A DNA stretch of 64,000 nt. It comes from Diorhabda sublineata. Taxonomy: Eukaryota; Arthropoda; Insecta; Coleoptera; Chrysomelidae. Numbering within the stretch: the stretch's first letter is position 1; each line of letters begins with the position of its first letter. The notes under the pieces were generated by a model that had not been told where the DNA came from, did not search any database, and saw only the letters and a program-made list of their open reading frames with translations. Below, piece after piece: positions 23,075 through 35,021 of the stretch. The stretch covers positions 935,001 to 999,000 of the forward strand of contig NC_079477.1 in assembly GCF_026230105.1 (NCBI RefSeq). The letters are read 5' to 3'. A program made the position numbers and the translations under genes.

Positions 23075-23266
23075 TGTGATTTTTTTTTAATAATAGTTCG
23101 TTGTAAAGGTAACTATTGAATATTTTATTTGAAATTACTAACATTTTCGATAGTTTTTTTTAATATTATCAGTGCAATTGTTTTTAATGAATTTTATTTA
23201 TTTATAAACTGAAATATGTTGGTAGTTTTTAATAAAAATTGTCTTCCGTAGCTTTAATACTGTGAT
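23075..23266 (+). promoter_or_regulatory. HES 3'UTR: K, GY, Brd and K boxes
   Basis: The K box TGTGAT occurs at 23075-23080 and 23261-23266, the GY box GTCTTCC at 23241-23247 and the Brd box AGCTTTA at 23250-23256. The last three sit within 26 bp. In flies these are miRNA target motifs (miR-7 for GY, miR-4/79 for Brd, miR-2/11/13 for K) and give negative post-transcriptional control of E(spl) genes. Confidence 0.8.
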
Positions 23267-23322
23267 AATACGATAAAAATATAATTGAATTTTTGAATTT
23301 AATTTTCCGTTTCGATATTTGC

Positions 23323-23371
23323 AATAAAAATAATGGAAAGTGTCGTTTTGTATCGATTTGGCACTAATAAA
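23323..23371 (+). terminator. PolyA signals of the HES transcript
   Basis: AATAAA is at 23323-23328 and 23366-23371, with an earlier one at 23231-23236 inside the box cluster. The two downstream signals would keep all regulatory boxes in the mRNA, giving a 3'UTR of about 320-370 nt. Confidence 0.6.
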
Positions 23372-23544
23372 ATGTTTTTTTTTTTTATATAAATAAACTA
23401 TTTTTCGAATATTTATTTTCATTTCCGCCCGTATTTCAAATGAGAAAATTATTTGTACGACGATTTAAACAAAATTTCTCGTACGACCCTTCGTTTCTGA
23501 GTTGTAGGAGTTTAAAGTTTCGAAATCAAAACTGTTTTTTCTAA

Positions 23545-26500
23545 ATTATACGTTCCGACGTTCGTCCCGGTGGATTTCTCCGTTCCTTCAGCCGATTTCT
23601 CGATAAAAATTTGTTCAATTCGATAAAATTGGTGGTTCAGGATGTTTTTTAGATCGTCGTATGAAACCCTTTGCGGTGGTTTTCGTCCTGGTGGATTTCT
23701 CCGTTCTTTCAGCCGATTTCTCGATAAAAATTTGTTCAATTCGATAAAATTGGTGGTTCAGGATGTTTTTTAGATCGTTGTATGAAACCCTTTGCGTTGG
23801 TTTTCTTCCTGGTGGATTTCTCCGTTCCTTCAGCCGATTTCTCGATAAAAATTTGTTCAATTCGATAAAATTGGTGGTTCAGGATGTTTTTTAGATCGTC
23901 GTATGAAACCCTTTGCGGTGGTTTTCGTCCTGCTGGATTTCTCCGTTCTTTCAGCCGATTTCTCGATAAAAATTTGTTCAATTCGATAAAATTGGTGGTT
24001 CAGGATGTTTTTTAGATCGTTGCATGAAATCCTTTGCGTTGGTTTTCGTCCTGATGGATTTCTCCGTTCTTTCAGCCGATTTCTCGATAAAAATTTGTTC
24101 AATTCGATAAAATTGGTGGTTCAGGATGTTTTTTAGATCGTCGTATGAAACCCTTTGCGTTGGTTTTCGTCCTGCTGGATTTCTCCGTTCTTTCAGCCGA
24201 TTTCTCGATAAAAATTTGTTCAATTCGATAAAATTGGTGGTTCAGGATGTTTTTTAGATCGTTGCATGAAATCCTTTGCGTTGGTTTTCGTCCTGCTGGA
24301 TTTCTCCGTTCTTTCAGCCGATTTCTCGATAAAAATTTGTTCAATTCGATAAAATTGGTGGTTCAGGATGTTTTTTAGATCGTTGCATGAAATCCTTTGC
24401 GTTGGTTTTCGTCCTGCTGGATTTCTCCGTTCTTTCAGCCGATTTCTCGATAAAAATTTGTTCAATTCGATAAAATTGGTGGTTCAGGATGTTTTTTAGA
24501 TCGTTGCATGAAATCCTTTGCGTTGGTTTTCGTCCTGGTGGATTTCTCCGTTCTTTCAGCCGATTTCTCGATAAAAATTTGTTCAATTCGATAAAATTGG
24601 TGGTTCAGGATGTTTTTTAGATCGTTGCATGAAATCCTTTGCGTTGGTTTTCGTCCTGCTGGATTTCTCCGTTCTTTCAGCCGATTTCTCGATAAAAATT
24701 TGTTCAATTCGATAAAATTGGTGGTTCAGGATGTTTTTTAGATCGTTGCATGAAATCCTTTGCGTTGGTTTTCGTCCTGCTGGATTTCTCCGTTCTTTCA
24801 GCCGATTTCTCGATAAAAATTTGTTCAATTCGATAAAATTGGTGGTTCAGGATGTTTTTTAGATCGTTGCATGAAATCCTTTGCGTTGGTTTTCGTCCTG
24901 CTGGATTTCTCCGTTCTTTCAGCCGATTTCTCGATAAAAATTTGTTCAATTCGATAAAATTGGTGGTTCAGGATGTTTTTTAGATCGTTGCATGAAATCC
25001 TTTGCGTTGGTTTTCGTCCTGCTGGATTTCTCCGTTCTTTCAGCCGATTTCTCGATAAAAATTTGTTCAATTCGATAAAATTGGTGGTTCAGGATGTTTT
25101 TTAGATCGTTGCATGAAATCCTTTGCGTTGGTTTTCGTCCTGCTGGATTTCTCCGTTCTTTCAGCCGATTTCTCGATAAAAATTTGTTCAATTCGATAAA
25201 ATTGGTGGTTCAGGATGTTTTTTAGATCGTTGCATGAAATCCTTTGCGTTGGTTTTCGTCCTGCTGGATTTCTCCGTTCTTTCAGCCGATTTCTCGATAA
25301 AAATTTGTTCAATTCGATAAAATTGGTGGTTCAGGATGTTTTTTAGATCGTTGCATGAAATCCTTTGCGTTGGTTTTCGTCCTGGTGGATTTCTCCGTTC
25401 TTTCAGCCGATTTCTCGATAAAAATTTGTTCAATTCGATAAAATTGGTGGTTCAGGATGTTTTTTAGATCGTCGTATGAAACCCTTTGCGTTGGTTTTCG
25501 TCCTGCTGGATTTCTCCGTTCTTTCAGCCGATTTCTCGATAAAAATTTGTTCAATTCGATAAAATTGGTGGTTCAGGATGTTTTTTAGATCGTTGCATGA
25601 AATCCTTTGCGTTGGTTTTCGTCCTGCTGGATTTCTCCGTTCTTTCAGCCGATTTCTCGATAAAAATTTGTTCAATTCGATAAAATTGGTGGTTCAGGAT
25701 GTTTTTTAGATCGTTGCATGAAATCCTTTGCGTTGGTTTTCGTCCTGCTGGATTTCTCCGTTCTTTCAGCCGATTTCTCGATAAAAATTTGTTCAATTCG
25801 ATAAAATTGGTGGTTCAGGATGTTTTTTAGATCGTTGCATGAAATCCTTTGCGTTGGTTTTCGTCCTGGTGGATTTCTCCGTTCTTTCAGCCGATTTCTC
25901 GATAAAAATTTGTTCAATTCGATAAAATTGGTGGTTCAGGATGTTTTTTAGATCGTCGTATGAAACCCTTTGCGTTGGTTTTCGTCCTGGTGGATTTCTC
26001 CGTTCTTTCAGCCGATTTCTCGATAAAAATTTGTTCAATTCGATAAAATTGGTGGTTCAGGATGTTTTTTAGATCGTTGTATGAAACCCTTTGCGTTGGT
26101 TTTCGTCCTGGTGGATTTCTCCGTTCTTTCAGCCGATTTCTCGATAAAAATTTGTTCAATTCGATAAAATTGGTGGTTCAGGATGTTTTTTAGATCGTTG
26201 CATGAAATCCTTTGCGTTGGTTTTCGTCCTGATGGATTTCTCCGTTCTTTCAGCCGATTTCTCGATAAAAATTTGTTCAATTCGATAAAATTGGTGGTTC
26301 AGGATGTTTTTTAGATCGTCGTATGAAACCCTTTGCGGTGGTTTTCGTCCTGGTGGATTTCTCCGTTCCTTCAGCCGATTTCTCGAAAAAAATTTGTTCA
26401 ATTCGATAAAATTGGTGGTTCAGGATGTTTTTTAGATCGTCGTATGAAACCCTTTGCGGTGGTTTTCGTCCTGGTGGATTTCTCCGTTCCTTCAGCCGAT

Positions 26501-29500
26501 TTCTCGAAAAAAATTTGTTCAATTCGATAAAATTGGTGGTTCAGAATGTTTTTTAGATCGTCGTATGAAACGCTTTGCGTTGGTTTTCGTCCTGGTAGAT
26601 TTCTCCGTTCCTTCAGCCGATTTCTCGATAAAAATTTGTTCAATTCGATAAAATTGGTGGTTCAGGATGTTTTTTAGATCGTTGTATGAAACCCTTTGCG
26701 TTGGTTTTCGTCCTGGTGGATTTCTCCGTTCCTTCAGCCGATTTCTCGATAAAAATTTGTTCAATTCGATAAAATTGGTGGTTCAGGATGTTTTTTAGAT
26801 CGTTGTATGAAACCCTTTGCGTTGGTTTTCGTCCTGGTGGATTTCTCCGTTCCTTCAGCCGATTTCTCGATAAAAATTTGTTCAATTCGATAAAATTGGT
26901 GGTTCAGGATGTTTTTTAGATCGTTGTATGAAACCCTTTGCGTTGGTTTTCTTCCTGGTGGATTTCTCCGTTCCTTCAGCCGATTTCTCGATAAAAATTT
27001 GTTCAATTCGATAAAATTGGTGGTTCAGGATGTTTTTTAGATCGTCGTATGAAACGCTTTGCGTTGGTTTTCGTCCTGGTGGATTTCTCCGTTCCTTCAG
27101 CCGATTTCTCGATAAAAATTTGTTCAATTCGATAAAATTGGTGGTTCAGGATGTTTTTTAGATCGTTGTATGAAACCCTTTGCGTTGGTTTTCTTCCTGG
27201 TGGATTTCTCCGTTCCTTCAGCCGATTTCTCGATAAAAATTTGTTCAATTCGATAAAATTGGTGGTTCAGGATGTTTTTTAGATCGTCGTATGAAACGCT
27301 TTGCGTTGGTTTTCGTCCTGGTAGATTTCTCCGTTCCTTCAGCCGATTTCTCGATAAAAATTTGTTCAATTCGATAAAATTGGTGGTTCAGGATGTTTTT
27401 TAGATCGTTGTATGAAACCCTTTGCGTTGGTTTTCGTCCTGGTGGATTTCTCCGTTCCTTCAGCCGATTTCTCGATAAAAATTTGTTCAATTCGATAAAA
27501 TTGGTGGTTCAGGATGTTTTTTAGATCGTCGTATGAAACGCTTTGCGTTGGTTTTCGTCCTGGTAGATTTCTCCGTTCCTTCAGCCGATTTCTCGATAAA
27601 AATTTGTTCAATTCGATAAAATTGGTGGTTCAGGATGTTTTTTAGATCGTCGTATGAAACCCTTTGCGTTGGTTTTCGTCCTGGTGGATTTCTCCGTTCT
27701 TTCAGCCGATTTCTCGATAAAAATTTGTTCAATTCGATAAAATTGGTGATTCAGGATGTTTTTTAGATCGTTGTATGAAACCCTTTGCGTTGGTTTTCGT
27801 CCTGGTGGATTTCTCCGTTCCTTCAGCCGATTTCTCGATAAAAATTTGTTCAATTCGATAAAATTGGTGGTTCAGGATGTTTTTTAGATCGTCGTATGAA
27901 ACCCTTTGCGTTGGTTTTCGTCCTGGTGGATTTCTCCGTTCTTTCAGCCGATTTCTCGATAAAAATTTGTTCAATTCGATAAAATTGGTGATTCAGGATG
28001 TTTTTTAGATCGTTGTATGAAACCCTTTGCGTTGGTTTTCGTCCTGGTGGATTTCTCCGTTCCTTCAGCCGATTTCTCGATAAAAATTTGTTCAATTCGA
28101 TAAAATTTGTGGTTCAGGATGTTTTTTAGATCGTTGTATGAAACCCTTTGCGTTGGTTTTCGTCCTGGTGGATTTCTCCGTTCCTTCAGCCGATTTCTCG
28201 ATAAAAATTTGTTCAATTCGATAAAATTGGTGGTTCAGAATGTTTTTTAGATCGTCGTATGAAACCCTTTGCGGTGGTTTTCGTCCTGGTGGATTTCTCC
28301 GTTCTTTCAGCCGATTTCTCGATAAAAATTTGTTCAATTCGATAAAATTGGTGGTTCAGGATGTTTTTTAGATCGTCGTATGAAACCCTTTGCGTTGGTT
28401 TTCGTCCTGGTGGATTTCTCCGTTCTTTCAGCCGATTTCTCGATAAAAATTTGTTCAATTCGATAAAATTGGTGGTTCAGGATGTTTTTTAGATCGTTGC
28501 ATGAAATCCTTTGCGTTGGTTTTCGTCCTGATGGATTTCTCCGTTCTTTCAGCCGATTTCTCGATAAAAATTTGTTCAATTCGATAAAATTGGTGGTTCA
28601 GGATGTTTTTTAGATCGTCGTATGAAACCCTTTGCGTTGGTTTTCGTCCTGGTGGATTTCTCCGTTCTTGCAGCCGATTTCTCGATAAAAATTTGTTCAA
28701 TTCGATAAAATTGGTGGTTCAGGATGTTTTTTAGATCGTTGCATGAAATCCTTTGCGTTGGTTTTCGTCCTGATGGATTTCTCCGTTCTTTCAGCCGATT
28801 TCTCGATAAAAATTTGTTCAATTCGATAAAATTGGTGGTTCAGGATGTTTTTTAGATCGTTGCATGAAATCCTTTGCGTTGGTTTTCGTCCTGATGGATT
28901 TCTCCGTTCTTTCAGCCGATTTCTCGATAAAAATTTGTTCAATTCGATAAAATTGGTGGTTCAGGATGTTTTTTAGATCGTCGTATGAAACCCTTTGCGG
29001 TGGTTTTCGTCCTGGTGGATTTCTCCGTTCCTTCAGCCGATTTCTCGAAAAAAATTTGTTCAATTCGATAAAATTGGTGGTTCAGGATGTTTTTTAGATC
29101 GTCGTATGAAACGCTTTGCGTTGGTTTTCGTCCTGGTAGATTTCTCCGTTCCTTCAGCCGATTTCTCGATAAAAATTTGTTCAATTCGATAAAATTGGTG
29201 GTTCAGGATGTTTTTTAGATCGTTGTATGAAACCCTTTGCGTTGGTTTTCTTCCTGGTGGATTTCTCCGTTCCTTCAGCCGATTTCTCGATAAAAATTTG
29301 TTCAATTCGATAAAATTGGTGGTTCAGAATGTTTTTTAGATCGTTGTATGAAACCCTTTGCGTTGGTTTTCGTCCTGGTGGATTTCTCCGTTCTTTCAGC
29401 CGATTTCTCGATAAAAATTTGTTCAATTCGATAAAATTGGTGGTTCAGGATGTTTTTTAGATCGTTGCATGAAATCCTTTGCGTTGGTTTTCGTCCTGAT

Positions 29501-32500
29501 GGATTTCTCCGTTCTTTCAGCCGATTTCTCGATAAAAATTTGTTCAATTCGATAAAATTGGTGGTTCAGGATGTTTTTTTAGATCGTCGTATGAAACCCT
29601 TTGCGGTGGTTTTCGTCCTGGTGGATTTCTCCGTTCCTTCAGCCGATTTCTCGAAAAAAATTTGTTCAATTCGATAAAATTGGTGGTTCAGGATGTTTTT
29701 TAGATCGTCGTATGAAACGCTTTGCGTTGGTTTTCGTCCTGGTAGATTTCTCCGTTCCTTCAGCCGATTTCTCGATAAAAATTTGTTCAATTCGATAAAA
29801 TTGGTGGTTCAGGATGTTTTTTAGATCGTTGTATGAAACCCTTTGCGTTGGTTTTCTTCCTGGTGGATTTCTCCGTTCCTTCAGCCGATTTCTCGATAAA
29901 AATTTGTTCAATTCGATAAAATTGGTGGTTCAGGATGTTTTTTAGATCGTCGTATGAAACGCTTTGCGTTGGTTTTCGTCCTGGTAGATTTCTCCGTTCC
30001 TTCAGCCGATTTCTCGATAAAAATTTGTTCAATTCGATAAAATTGGTGGTTCAGGATGTTTTTTAGATCGTTGTATGAAACCCTTTGCGTTGGTTTTCTT
30101 CCTGGTGGATTTCTCCGTTCCTTCAGCCGATTTCTCGATAAAAATTTGTTCAATTCGATAAAATTGGTGGTTCAGGATGTTTTTTAGATCGTCGTATGAA
30201 ACGCTTTGCGTTGGTTTTCGTCCTGGTAGATTTCTCCGTTCCTTCAGCCGATTTCTCGATAAAAATTTGTTCAATTCGATAAAATTGGTGGTTCAGGATG
30301 TTTTTTAGATCGTTGTATGAAACCCTTTGCGTTGGTTTTCGTCCTGGTGGATTTCTCCGTTCCTTCAGCCGATTTCTCGATAAAAATTTGTTCAATTCGA
30401 TAAAATTGGTGATTCAGGATGTTTTTTAGATCGTTGTATGAAACCCTTTGCGTTGGTTTTCGTCCTGGTGGATTTCTCCGTTCCTTCAGCCGATTTCTCG
30501 ATAAAAATTTGTTCAATTCGATAAAATTTGTGGTTCAGGATGTTTTTTAGATCGTTGTATGAAACCCTTTGCGTTGGTTTTCGTCCTGGTGGATTTCTCC
30601 GTTCCTTCAGCCGATTTCTCGATAAAAATTTGTTCAATTCGATAAAATTGGTGGTTCAGGATGTTTTTTAGATCGTCGTATGAAACGCTTTGCGTTGGTT
30701 TTCGTCCTGGTAGATTTCTCCGTTCCTTCAGCCGATTTCTCGATAAAAATTTGTTCAATTCGATAAAATTGGTGGTTCAGAATGTTTTTTAGATCGTCGT
30801 ATGAAACGCTTTGCGTTGGTTTTCGTCCTGGTAGATTTCTCCGTTCCTTCAGCCGATTTCTCGATAAAAATTTGTTCAATTCGATAAAATTGGTGGTTCA
30901 GAATGTTTTTTAGATCGTCGTATGAAACCCTTTGCGGTGGTTTTCGTCCTGGTGGATTTCTCCGTTCTTTCAGCCGATTTCTCGATAAAAATTTGTTCAA
31001 TTCGATAAAATTGGTGGTTCAGAATGTTTTTTAGATCGTCGTATGAAACGCTTTGCGGTGGTTTTCGACCTGGTGGATTTCTCCGTTCTTTCAGCCGATT
31101 TCTCGATAAAAATTTGTTCAATTCGATAAAATTGGTGGTTCAGGATGTTTTTTAGATCGTCGTATGAAACCCTTTGCGTTGGTTTTCGTCCTGGTGGATT
31201 TCTCCGTTCTTTCAGCCGATTTCTCGATAAAAATTTGTTCAATTCGATAAAATTGGTGGTTCAGGATGTTTTTTAGATCGTTGCATGAAATCCTTTGCGT
31301 TGGTTTTCGTCCTGATGGATTTCTCCGTTCTTTCAGCCGATTTCTCGATAAAAATTTGTTCAATTCGATAAAATTGGTGGTTCAGGATGTTTTTTAGATC
31401 GTCGTATGAAACCCTTTGCGTTGGTTTTCGTCCTGGTGGATTTCTCCGTTCTTTCAGCCGATTTCTCGATAAAAATTTGTTCAATTCGATAAAATTGGTG
31501 GTTCAGGATGTTTTTTAGATCGTTGCATGAAATCCTTTGCGTTGGTTTTCGTCCTGATGGATTTCTCCGTTCTTTCAGCCGATTTCTCGATAAAAATTTG
31601 TTCAATTCGATAAAATTGGTGGTTCAGGATGTTTTTTAGATCGTCGTATGAAACCCTTTGCGTTGGTTTTCGTCCTGGTGGATTTCTCCGTTCTTTCAGC
31701 CGATTTCTCGATAAAAATTTGTTCAATTCGATAAAATTGGTGGTTCAGGATGTTTTTTAGATCGTTGCATGAAATCCTTTGCGTTGGTTTTCGTCCTGAT
31801 GGATTTCTCCGTTCTTTCAGCCGATTTCTCGATAAAAATTTGTTCAATTCGATAAAATTGGTGGTTCAGGATGTTTTTTAGATCGTCGTATGAAACCCTT
31901 TGCGGTGGTTTTCGTCCTGGTGGATTTCTCCGTTCCTTCAGCCGATTTCTCTAAAAAAATTTGTTCAATTCGATAAAATTGGTGGTTCAGGATGTTTTTT
32001 AGATCGTCGTATGAAACCCTTTGCGGTGGTTTTCGTCCTGGTGGATTTCTCCGTTCCTTCAGCCGATTTCTCGAAAAAAATTTGTTCAATTCGATAAAAT
32101 TGGTGGTTCAGAATGTTTTTTAGATCGTCGTATGAAACGCTTTGCGTTGGTTTTCGTCCTGGTAGATTTCTCCGTTCCTTCAGCCGATTTCTCGATAAAA
32201 ATTTGTTCAATTCGATAAAATTGGTGGTTCAGGATGTTTTTTAGATCGTTGTATGAAACCCTTTGCGTTGGTTTTCGTCCTGGTGGATTTCTCCGTTCCT
32301 TCAGCCGATTTCTCGATAAAAATTTGTTCAATTCGATAAAATTGGTGGTTCAGGATGTTTTTTAGATCGTTGTATGAAACCCTTTGCGTTGGTTTTCTTC
32401 CTGGTGGATTTCTCCGTTCCTTCAGCCGATTTCTCGATAAAAATTTGTTCAATTCGATAAAATTGGTGGTTCAGGATGTTTTTTAGATCGTCGTATGAAA

Positions 32501-34740
32501 CGCTTTGCGTTGGTTTTCGTCCTGGTAGATTTCTCCGTTCCTTCAGCCGATTTCTCGATAAAAATTTGTTCAATTCGATAAAATTGGTGGTTCAGGATGT
32601 TTTTTAGATCGTTGTATGAAACCCTTTGCGTTGGTTTTCGTCCTGGTGGATTTCTCCGTTCCTTCAGCCGATTTCTCGATAAAAATTTGTTCAATTCGAT
32701 AAAATTGGTGATTCAGGATGTTTTTTAGATCGTTGTATGAAACCCTTTGCGTTGGTTTTCGTCCTGGTGGATTTCTCCGTTCCTTCAGCCGATTTCTCGA
32801 TAAAAATTTGTTCAATTCGATAAAATTTGTGGTTCAGGATGTTTTTTAGATCGTTGTATGAAACCCTTTGCGGTGGTTTTCGTCCTGGTGGATTTCTCCG
32901 TTCTTTCAGCCGATTTCTCGATAAAAATTTGTTCAATTCGATAAAATTGGTGGTTCAGAATGTTTTTTAGATCGTCGTATGAAACGCTTTGCGTTGGTTT
33001 TCGTCCTGGTAGATTTCTCCGTTCCTTCAGCCGATTTCTCGATAAAAATTTGTTCAATTCGATAAAATTGGTGGTTCAGAATGTTTTTTAGATCGTCGTA
33101 TGAAACCCTTTGCGGTGGTTTTCGTCCTGGTGGATTTCTCCGTTCTTTCAGCCGATTTCTCGATAAAAATTTGTTCAATTCGATAAAATTGGTGGTTCAG
33201 AATGTTTTTTAGATCGTCGTATGAAACGCTTTGCGTTGGTTTTCGTCCTGGTAGATTTCTCCGTTCCTTCAGCCGATTTCTCGATAAAAATTTGTTCAAT
33301 TCGATAAAATTGGTGGTTCAGAATGTTTTTTAGATCGTCGTATGAAACGCTTTGCGGTGGTTTTCGACCTGGTGGATTTCTCCGTTCTTTCAGCCGATTT
33401 CTCGATAAAAATTTGTTCAATTCGATAAAATTGGTGGTTCAGGATGTTTTTTAGATCGTCGTATGAAACCCTTTGCGGTGGTTTTCGTCCTGGTGGATTT
33501 CTCCGTTCTTTCAGCCGATTTCTCGATAAAAATTTGTTCAATTCGATAAAATTGGTGGTTCAGAATGTTTTTTAGATCGTCGTATGAAACGCTTTGCGTT
33601 GGTTTTCGTCCTGGTAGATTTCTCCGTTCCTTCAGCCGATTTCTCGATAAAAATTTGTTCAATTCGATAAAATTGGTGGTTCAGAATGTTTTTTAGATCG
33701 TCGTATGAAACCCTTTGCGGTGGTTTTCGTCCTGGTGGATTTCTCCGTTCTTTCAGCCGATTTCTCGATAAAAATTTGTTCAATTCGATAAAATTGGTGG
33801 TTCAGAATGTTTTTTAGATCGTCGTATGAAACGCTTTGCGTTGGTTTTCGTCCTGGTAGATTTCTCCGTTCCTTCAGCCGATTTCTCGATAAAAATTTGT
33901 TCAATTCGATAAAATTGGTGGTTCAGGATGTTTTTTAGATCGTTGCATGAAACCCTTTGCGTTGGTTTTCGTCCTGGTGGATTTCTCCGTTCCTTCAGCC
34001 GATTTCTCGATAAAAATTTGTTCAATTCGATAAAATTGGTGGTTCAGAATGTTTTTTAGATCGTCGTATGAAACCCTTTGCGGTGGTTTTCTTCCTGGTG
34101 GATTTCTCCGTTCCTTCAGCCGATTTCTCGATAAAAATTTGTTCAATTCGATAAAATTGGTGGTTCAGGATGTTTTTTAGATCGTCGTATGAAACGCTTT
34201 GCGTTGGTTTTCGTCCTGGTAGATTTCTCCGTTCCTTCAGCCGATTTCTCGATAAAAATTTGTTCAATTCGATAAAATTGGTAATTCAGGATGTTTTTTA
34301 GATCGTTGCATGAAACCCTTTGCGTTGGTTTTCGTCCTGGTGGATTTCTCCGTTCCTTCAGCCGATTTCTCGATAAAAATTTGTTCAATTCGATAAAATT
34401 TGTGGTTCAGGATGTTTTTTAGATCGTTGTATGAAACCCTTTGCGTTGGTTTTCGTCCTGGTGGATTTCTCCGTTCCTTCAGCCGATTTCTCGATAAAAA
34501 TTTGTTCAATTCGATAAAATTGGTGATTCAGGATGTTTTTTAGATCGTTGTATGAAACTCTTTGCGTTGGTTTTCGTCCTGATGGATTTCTCCGTTCCTT
34601 CAGCCGATTTCTCGATAAAAATTTGTTCAATTCGATAAAATTGGTGGTTCAGGATGTTTTTTAGATCGTTGTATGAAACCCTTTGCGGTGGTTTTCGTCC
34701 CGGTGGATTTCTCCGTTCCTTCAGCCGATTTTTCGTCCGT
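23545..34740. repeat. 121-bp satellite array (about 92 copies)
   Basis: An uninterrupted tandem array with a 121-bp period carries GATTTCTCGATAAAAATTTG and AATTGGTGGTTCAGGATG in every unit. Variants at a few sites (TCGTATGAAACCC, TGCATGAAATCC, TCGTATGAAACGC; CTGCTGG, CTGGTGG, CTGGTAG, CTGATGG) define subfamilies. A homogeneous block occupies about 24.2-25.9 kb, and alternating dimers (242 bp) occur around 27.0-27.6 and 31.1-31.8 kb. Longer variant orders recur, for example around 26.3, 28.9, 29.6 and 31.9 kb. An extra T at 29573-29579 is the only length change noticed. Repeated frames of 81 codons on the minus strand cover two units each and end in stops, so they are not genes. Confidence 0.98.
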
Positions 34741-35013
34741 TTTACTACATCCTGGATTCACCATTTCCTTTGTAGTGATTGCAGATCTCCGAATACAAGA
34801 AAATATTTGGTTTTTCTCGGAGATATTTGCTCGAACCTATACTTTTTAGATCGTTGTACAAGCCAAGGATCCGTTCGCTATAAAGAAACATTCTGAAAAG
34901 AATTACCATAAATTTTAACCCGGATAAATACAAAATTACAACAAAAAACGAATTCCACAAGTATATTTAAAAAAAAAATGAAATTAACATCTAATTACAT
35001 ACACAAAACGTAA
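34741..35013. other. Unique spacer between satellite and WAP-mucin gene
   Basis: This unique sequence follows the last, truncated satellite unit. No gene is evident. It probably holds the 3' end of the minus-strand gene that stops at 35022. Confidence 0.5.
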
Positions 35014-35019
35014 TTTATT
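35014..35019 (-). terminator. PolyA signal AATAAA next to the stop codon
   Basis: AATAAA lies three bases after the TGA of the WAP-mucin gene (plus-strand TTTATT at 35014-35019). If used, the 3'UTR would be very short. Confidence 0.4.
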
Positions 35020-35021
35020 TC

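Noticed and set aside
23620..23645. CENP-B box-like motif (TTCGATAAAATTGG) in the 121-bp satellite
   Set aside because: TTCG and the central A fit, but the CGGG part does not, so a centromeric role cannot be claimed.
23512..34630. About ninety 81-codon open frames on the minus strand
   Set aside because: Each spans two 121-bp satellite units and ends in a stop. The period is not a multiple of three, so they are frame artefacts of the satellite.
23545..34740. CRISPR-like array of regular repeats
   Set aside because: The whole 121-bp unit is repeated with no unique spacers, in a eukaryotic genome with splice sites and polyA signals.
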